From Gordius sp. MW1 (Eukaryota > Nematomorpha > Gordioida > Gordea > Gordiidae): a stretch of DNA of 64,000 nucleotides. The position numbers were made by a program, and so were the translations under genes. This document shows positions 1 through 8,643 of the stretch, one piece after another. The stretch spans positions 21,204,001 through 21,268,000 of the forward strand of contig OZ038526.1 in NCBI GenBank assembly GCA_964036665.1. Reading direction: 5' to 3'. The notes under the pieces were generated by a model. That model saw only the letters and a list, made by a program, of their open reading frames with translations. It was not told the origin of the DNA and searched no databases. Numbering within the stretch: the stretch's first letter is position 1; the number at the start of each line of letters is the position of its first letter.

Positions 1-390
1 ACAATATATTAATTTAATTTAAAAAAAAATAAAAATTTTGCCCTCTCCAGGATTCGGACCAGCAATTAAGAATTTGCCCTAGCCGGGATTCGAACCCACA
101 TCAGTAAAGGCATAAGCTTTTGTAGGAGGGGGAGGGGCATAGGGACTCATATCAGTAGAGACAAGGCCCTTCTAGGGGAGGTCACAGGGTAATTATCAAT
201 GTTAACCTAATATACCAATTTAAAAACGAAAAAAAAATTTCGATTCCCAATTTGGCCAATGGTCACTTTTTTCATTGGTCAGTAGCCAGCGACGGTCAAA
301 AAGTCATATTATCAATGGTACTAACAAGAACAAAATATTAATTTAATTTAAAAAAAAATTGTCCTCTCCGGGGATTGAACCAGCAAGTCA
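1..390. repeat. Direct repeat pair with tRNA B-box-like motif
   Basis: Two related segments (about 1-67 and 330-385) share an AATATTAATTTAATTTAAAA stretch followed by a CCCTCTCC/GGATT motif. At 85-97 the sequence GGGATTCGAACCC is the reverse complement of a pol III B box, and on the minus strand it reads as the T-arm of a tRNA-like 3' half. This suggests a tRNA-derived SINE fragment on the minus strand, but no A box or acceptor stem is convincing. The rest of 1-580 has no gene I can support. Confidence 0.35.
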
Positions 391-717
391 GGAAGTTGAA
401 AGATGTAAGAACGTTGGAGGACGCACGGACAAAGGACGGACGGACAACAAAAGGCGAGCCCATAAATTGCATAGCATTTAAAATAATCAACATAGCATTT
501 TATTCACATTCATGAGTAAAAGTATTTCAAAGTGATTAACCGTCAAGTTACCCCTTCTTTCACTTAATTTTGCCTTGGTTTTGCCATAGACTAAATAGAC
601 TGCTCATTATACGTACACACGTACCTAAAAAGTGATGCTAATTTTGACCGCCATTTGTAAGTACTACAACGAGAGAGTCTATTCTAACGTTATAATGGGA
701 TTCTATATATACTCTCT

Positions 718-1140
718 ATTTTTTACCCTTTTTTTCACCCGGGGAGGGGGGTGTTTTGCCCCCCCCCCCTAATTTTTTACCCTCTTTCTGATGCGGGAGA
801 GAGGGGGGGGCAGGGGGTGTTTTGCCCCCCCCCCTATTTTTTACCCTCTTTCTCACCCGGGGGAGGGGGGGGGCATGGGGGGTGTTTTGCCCCCCCCCTA
901 ATTTTTTACCCTCTTTCTGATGCGGGGGAGAGGGGGGTCAGGGGGTGTTTTGCCCCCCCCCCCCCATTATTTTTACCCTCTTTCTCACCCGTAGAGGGGG
1001 GGGGTGTTTTGCCCCCCCCCCCCAAATTTTTTACCCTCTTTCTGATGCGGGGGAGAGAGGGGGGCAGGGGGATGTTTTGCCCCCCCCCCCTAATTTTTTA
1101 CCCTTTTTCTGATGCCGGGAAGAGGGGGGGGGGGGGGGTG
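718..1140 (+). repeat. Minisatellite array, about 60-bp unit
   Basis: About six to seven copies of a unit containing TTTTTTACCCTCTTTCT, then ATGCGGGAGAG or CACCCGGGGAG, a G-run, GTGTTTTG and a C-run. Alternating C- and G-runs of 8-14 bases separate the units. Open frames across it are low-complexity artefacts. Confidence 0.75.
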
Positions 1141-1264
1141 ATAGTCAATTTTCAAAAAAAATATAAATTTCAATAGAAAATGTTGATTATGTATGACATT
1201 TGTCACCACGGTGACCGCAAAAATTCACAAAAATATTTTGAAAGGGATAAAAAGGGCTTTCCGG

Positions 1265-1600
1265 CCCCCCCCCCGGGTGACAAAGAAAGTAAAAAATAAG
1301 AAGAGGAGCGAATCACCCCCCCTCTCCCCGCATCAGAAAGAGAGTAAAAATTGGGGGGGGGGGCAAAACACCCCCTGCCCCCCCCCTCTCCGGGTAAGAA
1401 AGAGGGTAAAAAATTGGGGGGGGGGGCAAGACACCCCCTATGCCCCCCCTCCCCCGGGTGAGAAAGAGGGTAAAAAATAAGGGGGAGGGGGGCAAAACAC
1501 CCCCTGCCCCCCCTCTCCCCCGCATCAGAAAGAGGGTAAAAAATTGGGGGGGGGGGCAAAACACCCCCCTCCCCGGGTGAGAAAGAGAATAAAAAATAGA
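1265..1600 (-). repeat. Same minisatellite in inverted orientation
   Basis: The unit of the array at 718-1140 recurs as its reverse complement (AGAAAGAGGGTAAAAAATT followed by G-runs and GCAAAACACCCC). With the left array it forms the stem of the inverted-repeat element. Confidence 0.72.
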
Positions 1601-1680
1601 GAGTATATATAGAATCCCATTATTACGTTAGAATCTCTCTCGTTGTAGTACTTACAAATGGCGGTCAAAATTTCGTAGAC

Positions 1681-2320
1681 GAACAAGCCAGGCATCCCTT
1701 ACACTGCCTGGCAAACAAATTCAAATATGCTAGACACAATAAGGCCAACGCCTTAATTCAAAGTGCCCTGAAGAGAGCAAAGATTCCATCCATCTTGGAG
1801 CCATCGGACCCCGCCTTGGAGGGACGTATGCGTCCTGATGGATCTTCTTTAGTCCCATGGAGCAATGGTCTTCACCTTAAATGGGACTTCACATGTATTG
1901 ACCTATTTGCCCCCTCTAACTGCAGCAATGATTCTTTAGCTGTTGCAGAGGGGCGGAAAACCAATAAATACAAAGCCCTATTATCCTCAAATATTTTTAT
2001 TCCATTGGTTGCTTCGTGTTCAGGCACCTTTGGCAAACAGGCCTTAGCTTTTTTTAAAGAGGTTGGAAGACGTTCTCCCCCGTCTAAACATTCGGTACCC
2101 TTTTTACTAAAACAAAGACTTGGTATTCTTATAGCCAAGTACAACTTTAAATCGTTCGCGGATTCTTGGCCAATTTTGGAAGATCCCCTCGATGATGATA
2201 TATCCGAATAGTGTATTATTTTATTCGGCGCATTTTGCCTTTTATATTTCATGTATTTATATTATATTACTGTCAGCGGATTTTTAACAAATAAACTTTA
2301 AAAAAAAAAAAAAAAAAAAT
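1681..2320 (+). pseudogene. 5'-truncated non-LTR retrotransposon 3' end with poly(A)
   Basis: An open frame runs from at least 1681 to a stop at 2209-2211 and has no natural start, so it is the C-terminal part of a larger protein. Upstream of the first possible start at 1795 the frame is still open and reads RHNKANALIQSALKRAKIP. It is followed by RPDGSSLVPWSNG, LKWDFTCIDLFAPS and a KTNKYKALL segment. This pattern (RPDG, W-D-x-TC-x-D, KxxKY) recurs at the C-terminus of reverse-transcriptase ORFs in invertebrate retroelements, which I recall as a family resemblance without having searched. A 3' UTR with AATAAA (about 2289) and a 20-base A tract (2300-2319) follow, as expected for target-primed reverse transcription. 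It lies between two copies of the foldback arm. Confidence 0.55.
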
Positions 2321-2356
2321 GGGGGGAAAGGCAAAACACCCCCCATGCCCCCCCTG

Positions 2357-2555
2357 GGTGAGAAAGAGGGTAAAAAATAAGGGGGAGGGGGGCAAAACAC
2401 CCCCTGCCCCCCCTCTCCCCCGCATCAGAAAGAGGGTAAAAAATTGGGGGGGGGGGCAAAACACCCCCCTCCCCGGGTGAGAAAGAGAATAAAAAATTGA
2501 GAGTATATATAGAATCCCATTATTACGTTAGAATCTCTCTCGTTGTAGTACTTAC
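2357..2555 (-). repeat. Second copy of the right foldback arm
   Basis: Nearly identical to 1459-1655 in the same orientation, including the array end, the GAGAGTATATATAGAATCCC stretch and CGTTGTAGTACTTAC. It ends abruptly at 2555, where gypsy sequence starts. The direct duplication flanks the LINE fragment, so either the arm was duplicated or the element has three arms. Confidence 0.7.
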
Positions 2556-2556
2556 G

Positions 2557-2661
2557 TCAGGAACGCCTAGAGAAGAGCCTAGATACCCGCAGCGTAGTCG
2601 AAAACCGCCAGCATGCCTTAAGGATTTTGTCTGTGAAAAGGGGGGAACTGTAGAGAGGTAA
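2557..2661 (+). pseudogene. Gypsy-type pol C-terminal tail and polypurine tract
   Basis: The frame RYPQRSRKPPACLKDFVCEKGG ends at the TAA at 2659-2661, inside the adjoining LTR. A basic RSRKPP...L-D-F/Y tail is typical of the end of gypsy integrase. AAAAGGGGGGAAC at about 2636-2648, directly before the LTR, is a good polypurine tract. This is therefore the 3' end of one gypsy copy; nothing upstream of 2556 belongs to it. Confidence 0.7.
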
Positions 2662-2828
2662 TTGGAGCGCGAAGTGCCTCAGGGGATATGTTGTTTACCG
2701 TTGTGTTGTCAATCTAATTATCGTTAATTGGTATGTATTATAGTTTGGATATAGTTTTTACTCACTTTTCTATTTTTGTATCACTTCGAAAACCTCTCTC
2801 TAGTAAATAAAGATTCCCAATCTCAACA
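2649..2828 (+). repeat. Gypsy LTR (180 bp), forward orientation
   Basis: Starts TGTAGAGAGG and ends CTCAACA, the canonical TG...CA form. A polypurine tract lies on its left and a TGGCGCTGCGAGTCGTGG primer-binding-site-like sequence starts at 2831. AATAAA occurs near its 3' end (about 2806). The same sequence is present inverted at 4128-4310. Confidence 0.85.
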
Positions 2829-2861
2829 GTTGGCGCTGCGAGTCGTGGAACCTACGCGGTA

Positions 2862-4133
2862 ATGCAGAAATATAAAACAACGGCTAACATCGACGCTTTT
2901 ATAACGCAATTCGAGCTGTTCCTAAGGAGCAATAAGACGGATACAGATGAACAAAAAGCAGCTCTATTATTAACCAGCCTTGATGGGGAGGCATTCCAAT
3001 TAATACTAGAGGATTATAGACCTCAAGAGTTGACAGGAATTACATACGAGGAAGCTAAAAATCGATTAAAAAAATTATTCCAAAGGAATTCATGCGCGAG
3101 GGCAAAGAGATATGAATTTTCAAAGGTCCGACAAAACCAGGGAGAGTCGATAGACACGTATGCTAATAGACTCAAGGCAGGAGCTAACAGCTGCAACTTC
3201 GGAAACGAAGAATTACACAACAGAATCGTCGACCAATTCATTATAGGATTGCGCGATAGAAACGTACAGGCGAGACTGTTGGCAGAAAATGACATCAAAT
3301 GGGACCGCCTACGCGAGCTAGCGTTAACGGCCGAGACGATAAACGGGGGGCTAAGCACTTTGCAAGACGGGTCCGAAGAAGCGTGGAGCGTAGTGGCGGG
3401 ACGAGAAGCGTGGCTTGGGCCGGTCCGAATTCCCAGGTTAAAACATGCTTTAGATGTGTTAACTATAGATATATTTATTAATAACGAATTATTCCAATGC
3501 ATCTTCGATACCGGCGCCACGGTATCGATAATACCGGCGCGAAGATGGGCGAAGGAGATCCCACGCAACAAGGAGCCCGTCCCGACAGTGTACGCGTATG
3601 GCCACGAGGAAATAAAGATCGTAGCCAAGGTACAAGCCGATGTCCGAATGGGTAACACGAGGAAACAGCTGTCGTTATTAATAGCAGACGTAGCGGGGCC
3701 GCCACTGTGCGGGATCGATTGGATAAAAGAATTTGAACCCGAAATCTGGCGTCAAATACGTTGGATCTCTAGAGCTGCGGCGGAACGGTTCGCGGTCAAT
3801 TACGTAGAAAGACCCAAGGATACCAGGTCCGCGATCCAGCACGTGATGTACCACTGGGGTGAAGAACAGCAAGGAGCATTTGAAGCCATCAAGTCCGCGC
3901 TTACGGAAGCCCCCGTTCTGGCGTACTTCAATGGAGAGTGGGAGACCGGCCTGGTTGTAGACGCCTCGGGTACGGGGTTAGGGGCCATCTTACAGCAACG
4001 AGCACCAGGAGAGAATTGGAGAGTGGTGGCCTATGCGTCAAGAGCATTAAACGATAGCGAAAGCCGGTATTCGACGATCGAACGAGAGGCCCTTGTGCGT
4101 CGAGATAATCCTACTCACGACGCCAACTGTTGA
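2862..4133 (+). CDS. Internally deleted gypsy gag-protease-RNase H polyprotein
   Basis: A 423-aa open frame starts 33 bp after the LTR. Residues about 1-165 resemble a gypsy gag core (FITQFELFLRSN, YEFSKVRQNQGESIDTYANRL). Residues 200-295 are a retroviral-type aspartic protease with the DTGA motif at 216-219 and a GIDW segment at 284. Residues about 335-411 are an RNase H domain (APVLAYF, VDASGTGLGAIL, YASRALNDSESRYSTIEREAL). The gag zinc knuckle between gag and protease and the whole reverse transcriptase between protease and RNase H are missing. Integrase is also absent. The frame is nevertheless unbroken across both junctions. The last dozen residues read into flanking sequence and an inverted LTR. 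It cannot replicate alone; whether the frame is expressed is unknown. Confidence 0.8.
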   Translation: MQKYKTTANIDAFITQFELFLRSNKTDTDEQKAALLLTSLDGEAFQLILEDYRPQELTGITYEEAKNRLKKLFQRNSCARAKRYEFSKVRQNQGESIDTYANRLKAGANSCNFGNEELHNRIVDQFIIGLRDRNVQARLLAENDIKWDRLRELALTAETINGGLSTLQDGSEEAWSVVAGREAWLGPVRIPRLKHALDVLTIDIFINNELFQCIFDTGATVSIIPARRWAKEIPRNKEPVPTVYAYGHEEIKIVAKVQADVRMGNTRKQLSLLIADVAGPPLCGIDWIKEFEPEIWRQIRWISRAAAERFAVNYVERPKDTRSAIQHVMYHWGEEQQGAFEAIKSALTEAPVLAYFNGEWETGLVVDASGTGLGAILQQRAPGENWRVVAYASRALNDSESRYSTIEREALVRRDNPTHDANC

Positions 4134-4310
4134 GATTGGGAATCTTTATTTACTAGAGAGAGGTTTTCGAAGTGATACAAAAATAGAAAAGTGAGTAAAA
4201 ACGTGTATATCCAAACTATAATACATACCAATTAACGATAATTAGATTGACAACACAACGGTAAACAACATATCCCCTGAGGCACTTCGCGCTCCAATTA
4301 CCTCTCTACA
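4128..4310 (-). repeat. Gypsy LTR in inverted orientation
   Basis: Reverse complement of the LTR at 2649-2828 (TGTTGAGATT...CTCTCTACA), with a few base differences including ACGTGTATATCC in place of the matching stretch. Seven bases of the primer-binding region (CGCCAAC, 4121-4127) are also inverted. The LTR therefore points toward the coding frame rather than away, which normal integration does not produce. Confidence 0.85.
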
Positions 4311-4468
4311 TAAAGTTTACAATATTCTGATTAGATTTATCTAAGACTTTCTTTTTCTTATTGTCATTTGTAAGCTTTTGTAATGTACTATTACGAAATC
4401 TCTAAAAAAAATTTATTTACTTAATTATTAAATAAAAATAAATAACAAGATTACCTTTAGATGCCTAG

Positions 4469-4651
4469 TCAATTGAAACAAGATCTAGAATAAGTCTTGA
4501 GTTTGGCATTGCATAAAAGACATTGCACCTCAAAATTAAATCTATTATGCTGATTATCCCTAAGTTTAAACATATTAGCATATTTTGGAAATGGAAAAAT
4601 TTTCATGCATGATGTGCTTGCTACATTTATGCTTGATTCTTCTATTTCCAT
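4469..4651 (-). pseudogene. BED-type zinc finger fragment (hAT/ZBED-like)
   Basis: Sixty residues from an ATG at 4651. The segment FKLRDNQHNRFNFEVQCLLC, followed by NAKLKTYSRSCFN, matches the start of a BED zinc finger, with CxxC (CLLC) as the first metal pair. A stop follows at once. In the next frame the minus strand continues as LTRHLK, the expected NLxxHL part of the finger, and then reads AAAGGTAAT, which could be a splice donor. A single-base deletion therefore breaks the finger. It could be a hAT transposase start or a domesticated ZBED exon; no further domain lies nearby. Confidence 0.5.
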
Positions 4652-5164
4652 AACTCACTATCATATAAAAGTGTTATATATAAGCAGTGAGAAAAGAAAA
4701 GAGTAAAAAATTGGATAAGGATTACTATGACAACCAATACAATAATACAAATTAATAATTAAAATTAATTAACTAATTTAATATATTTTAATGAAAATTA
4801 ATTGTAATTAGATCATTATATGTGATTAAACTTGCGATAGCAAAGATAGGTTTAATAGTGTTTGAAATATTAAGATAGTAACGGGAGATGACAATATTCC
4901 AAAAAACGCTGAAATTAAATATATTATCATTATTTAAATATTTTATTGTATGATAAATTAAATACGTGAATAATGTGAAATATCGCGGTTAGATTATTTT
5001 TATTGTCTATCGATAGTAACCAATTTCCTGCCTGTTATCTTCTCCACCAGGAACAAAGATGTATGTTATATATAGTAAATCAGTAGAAATTTAATTTGTA
5101 AAATATGCGATATAATACAATTTCGAATAAATTAATAAATTGTAAAACTATTAATGTGCCCAAA

Positions 5165-5290
5165 ACAGGAGCGCAATTGCGCACCCGCACCGACTTAAAC
5201 AGGTGCGCGCACCCGCACTCGCTCTTCTTTATAAAAAAGTGCGCGCACCAGCACGTCGCACCGCAAATCCGGTGCGCGCACCTTAACAAC
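5165..5290. repeat. GC-rich GTGCGCGCAC palindrome cluster
   Basis: Within AT-rich DNA there are three GTGCGCGCAC palindromes (about 5200, 5240 and 5270) plus related GCGCACCCGCAC and GCACCAGCACG motifs. It directly adjoins the dispersed repeat that begins at about 5296 and is absent from the other copy at 16 kb. Function unknown; it may be the end of a different mobile element. Confidence 0.5.
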
Positions 5291-5295
5291 TCTGA

Positions 5296-5969
5296 ATATA
5301 ACATAATCCTTTGCATATGTCGCTTTTTTCCTCTTATATTTTTCACAAACTTAACTTTTAAACACCTGAAGATAAACTTCTCAAATCAATATTTTTAAAT
5401 AAAATATTGTATGAAATTCAAGATTTAATGAATAACCTTAATGAAAAATCATATTTAAGAAAAGCCATAATTTGTATGGTATACACATTTAATGGGGTGA
5501 TCTGAGCTTTATATGACAAAAAACATTTAGGATTGAATTAAAATGAGAAAATTAGTTTTCCTTAGCAATACCATGCTAACAACTTTTGTAATGCCTGTGT
5601 TTAAAAAATTATACTTAGTCGATTAAAAAAGAGTGATCGAATTTTCAAGTTTTTTAAGCCTAAAAGATATGAGCTATGCCTAATTAAAGACTTACAAAGT
5701 AACAACCTTATAAGCTTTAGAATTATAATTCATAAAATATGCTAATCAAAATAATAGGGATCAAAAATAACAAATGGCATAAACTGTTTGGCCCAAATGT
5801 TTAATTGTAATAAAATTAAAAGACCTTTTTGAGTATTTTTAAAGCTAATAGTTTTATTTCAAAAATTATTTTATATAATACATGCTAATATATATTAATT
5901 TGCATTTGCAAGAGTTTAAAAAGTGATTTGTTTGTATTTAGTTGCTAGCAATATAAATTTTGCAGGTCC
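5296..5969 (+). repeat. Dispersed 0.65-kb repeat, copy 1
   Basis: Homologous along its length to 16036-16686. Shared stretches include TTTTTCACAAACTTAACTTT, AAGATATGAGCTATGCCTAA and GCTAGCAATATAAATTTTGC. Both copies end at about TTTTGCAGGTCC. There is no coding capacity, TIR or poly(A), so the class is unclear; a non-autonomous element is most likely. Confidence 0.75.
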
Positions 5970-6428
5970 TTGTTAGGATACTTATATTTATATTGTGCTA
6001 TGAAAAAAATGTCAATAAGATTAATGTGTAAATAAACTTTAATATCTTCACCAAAACTAATTAGCATTTTAAAAATATCTTATTACTTGAGACTTAATAT
6101 TTTTGGGGGCTATTTTATCAAACTCTTCATTCTTTTTCTTAATATCTTTATATTCATTGTGAAATTTATCATATATCAATGATATTGCACGAATATCATT
6201 GATAAGATCATAATTATTCCATAAAAATATAAAATTATATAAAAAAAGCATAACATAACAAACTTAATTTTTTAACCATCGCGCGAAAAGTACAAAATGA
6301 TTTGTATCTTATTTTCGTTCGCTTTTTGCCGCGGGCGAAAATAATCGTCTGCGGTTTCACAAAGAACATTTGTTATTTTCGTGCGAATTAATTCGCAATT
6401 CGCGCGTCATCACGTAATATCATAGCTA

Positions 6429-6678
6429 TGGAGAAGAAATTTATTAGGGATCACTTTAAATTATTTCTCTTAAACGAATTATCTGAATGCTTCACGACTC
6501 TAAAAAGAGATTATTTTTGTCAATATCTATATTTTTCGTAGGCGACAATAAAAATCTATATTCCATTCATTCCCTCGGCCCCGGCCTGGCTAAAGTCATG
6601 CGTCTCAAGTCCGATGAGCTCCACATCGTCCATCGTTTAGACAAAGATTGTACGGGCGTTTTAATACTAGCTAATTAA
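6429..6678 (+). pseudogene. RluA/RluD-type pseudouridine synthase fragment (RPUSD-like)
   Basis: The frame at 6487-6678 ends with LAKVMRLKSDELHIVHRLDKDCTGVLILAN. HRLDKD-TGVL-L is the signature of the RluA/RluD family, and its Asp is the catalytic residue that attacks the target uridine. The upstream GDNKNLYSIHSLGPG resembles the preceding loop of mitochondrial RPUSD proteins. TTTTTCGTAG|GC at 6532-6542 could be a splice acceptor. A stop follows directly after LAN with no splice donor, and neither the rest of the about 300-residue domain nor other exons are recognisable nearby. I read this as a gene relic or captured exon. A short frame from an ATG at 6429 precedes it but is not recognisable. 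Confidence 0.55.
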
Positions 6679-7982
6679 AATCTAATTTTAAATTATCGTT
6701 TTACATGTTTAATAAATATTTTCTTAAATTTTTACCTTAGGCTCCGTTTTAATACGCGATTCAACTTCTACCCCGCCATTTTTTTCTGTCCAATTACGCG
6801 ATTCACGTTTCAGGGATTCAACTACAATATTAATCCTTCCTAATTTTAAATGTTTGATTCAATTTTTTCATCTCCTAAAACTACACGGAGTGTTTTCCGT
6901 TTAGTTTTGCGATAATCCACTTTTAAAATAAGTATTTTAATTGATACTAGTTACCAGCTAAATTGCATTCTGTGGCCACCAAATCCCAGGCTTTTTTCAA
7001 TTATCTTATCTCTTCAGCATCATCCCAGATGATACTGTGCCTTTTTACACTTCTTATTAATGTTTTTACTTGTTCTTGTCTAATTATATAAACATATTAG
7101 TTCATAGTAATAACTAACTCAATAATTTGCATCTTATTAATCGCGGTTGAGTTGATACGGCAAATCTTCAAAAATGGCGTGGCGCTCGTATTAAGACGCG
7201 TCAATGTTTTAATGTTTTAACATGCATTCGCTTTTTTATCTAGATTCAAAATCGCATATTAAGACACACCCTTAAAAGTGTGAGGTTTTATATGAGAGTT
7301 CAAGTTTTGTGTGTAAAATTTGAAAAAACAACTGATGCAGCACGCATACAAGTGTAAAAATAACGTAGTTAGCGATAGGATTTAAGTAAAGGGAAGGGGG
7401 TGCTAAGCATTCTCGAAATAAAATCTAATAAAAAAAATAACAATTGTTTAATTTAGTTATGCCCGAATTGCCCGAATCTTATCAGCGTGCCCCCCCCCCC
7501 GAAAATTTAGATAAAACGGTCGGGCCGGGCCGGACATTCTGATCTCTGATCCACTATATTATTATGTATATAATTATTACAAACGTTATTTTTATTATAG
7601 AAATAGCGGCAATGTCGCATTTATTCTCTTACAAAGCCATCGCTATTATATACGTTAATGAAAACAAATATTTTTATTTTTATAATTCCTAAATAAAAAA
7701 TCGTTTGAATATTTTATAGTTGTCTATATTAATTAATGATGAGTTTTTATTGCGTAGAGGCTATATCAGGGGCAGGCAACGCAGAGCCCGGAGGCGCCAT
7801 GGCCCCCGATCGATTTTAATGCGCTCTCGCTGGACTAATGTAAATGTATGATATGAGCGTATCTAATAACACGCACGTATTTTTTGTTAGTGTGTGATCG
7901 TATTTCGAATAGACCACGCGTAGACCGTGCATTTAAAACTACCAAGTAATCCGAAATAATTCTTTTTTTTTCAAAACCCTTC

Positions 7983-8643
7983 ATGGATAAATGTACAAGA
8001 AAAAGAACATATTATTTTGACGATGAATGGGGGAACATCTATATTGTTTCGTTGATTACAAAGGGAAGTGTATTTGTATGTTGTGTAATAATAGTGTTGC
8101 GATTCCCAAGAAAAGTAATATTGAACCACATTTTAAGACCGTTCATACAAATTTTGATAGTGACTATCCAATGAACCCCGAAATTAGAAGAAAAAAAATT
8201 ATTTCTTTAAAATCTTCAAGAACTAACCAGCAAAGTTTTTTTACTAAACCACTGCAACAACATAAAGTAGCAACCTTCGCGTCATTTAAAATATCGCATT
8301 TGCTAGCTAAGAATAAATAACTATTTACAGATGGAGAATTAGTGAAAGAAGCCATGTTAGAAGCTCCTGATTCACTTTTTGAAAAATTAAAAAATAAAAA
8401 GGAAATAGTTTCAGCTATAAACACGTAGCAATTATCAGCACTAAGAAGAATTGAAGTAATTGCAGAGAATTTGGAGGCAGAATTAGCAAATGATATGGAA
8501 AAGTGTATTTTCTTTTTGCTACAGATGGATGAATCGACAGACGTGACAAATATATCACAATTAGCAATTTGCGTGAAGATGGTATTTTCCGATTTTACGA
8601 CAAAAGAAGAATTCCCTAAAGTTCTACCATTAAAGATAAGCAC
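7983..8643 (+). pseudogene. hAT transposase, N-terminal half (BED finger, broken)
   Basis: Starts MDKCTRKRTYYFDDEWG and shifts frame near 8027 into YCFVDYKGKCICMLC. It continues with a BED-type zinc finger (CMLC ... HFKTVH), then FDSDYP, KIISLKSSRTNQQSFF and a SHLLAKNK block. A stop at about 8318 is followed by further homologous text, including LANDMEKCIFFLLQMDESTD (the DESTD catalytic-core motif) near 8480-8545, then FPKVLPLK. This is the SCAND3/GTF2IRD2/ZBED5-like hAT lineage. At least one frameshift and two stops disable it, and the frame then runs into the inserted array at 8644. Confidence 0.82.

Larger units (their letters stand above)
640..1672. mobile_element. Foldback-like inverted-repeat element with G/C-run arrays
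   Basis: The left end (about 640-725, from ATTTTGACCGCCATTTGTAA) is repeated in reverse complement at about 1588-1672. Between these arms, two minisatellite arrays lie in opposite orientations, so the whole block could fold back on itself. It carries no transposase. Such architecture is typical of Foldback/Galileo-type DNA elements, but the family assignment is inference. Just outside, 585-607 (CCATAGACTAAATAGACTGC) resembles the terminal repeat of the element at 21.38-21.81 kb. Confidence 0.6.

Noticed and set aside
751..1564. Several 80-140-aa open frames rich in FCPPPP and GGGG
   Set aside because: They arise on both strands of the G/C-run minisatellite and have no start context, family resemblance or codon bias beyond the repeat.
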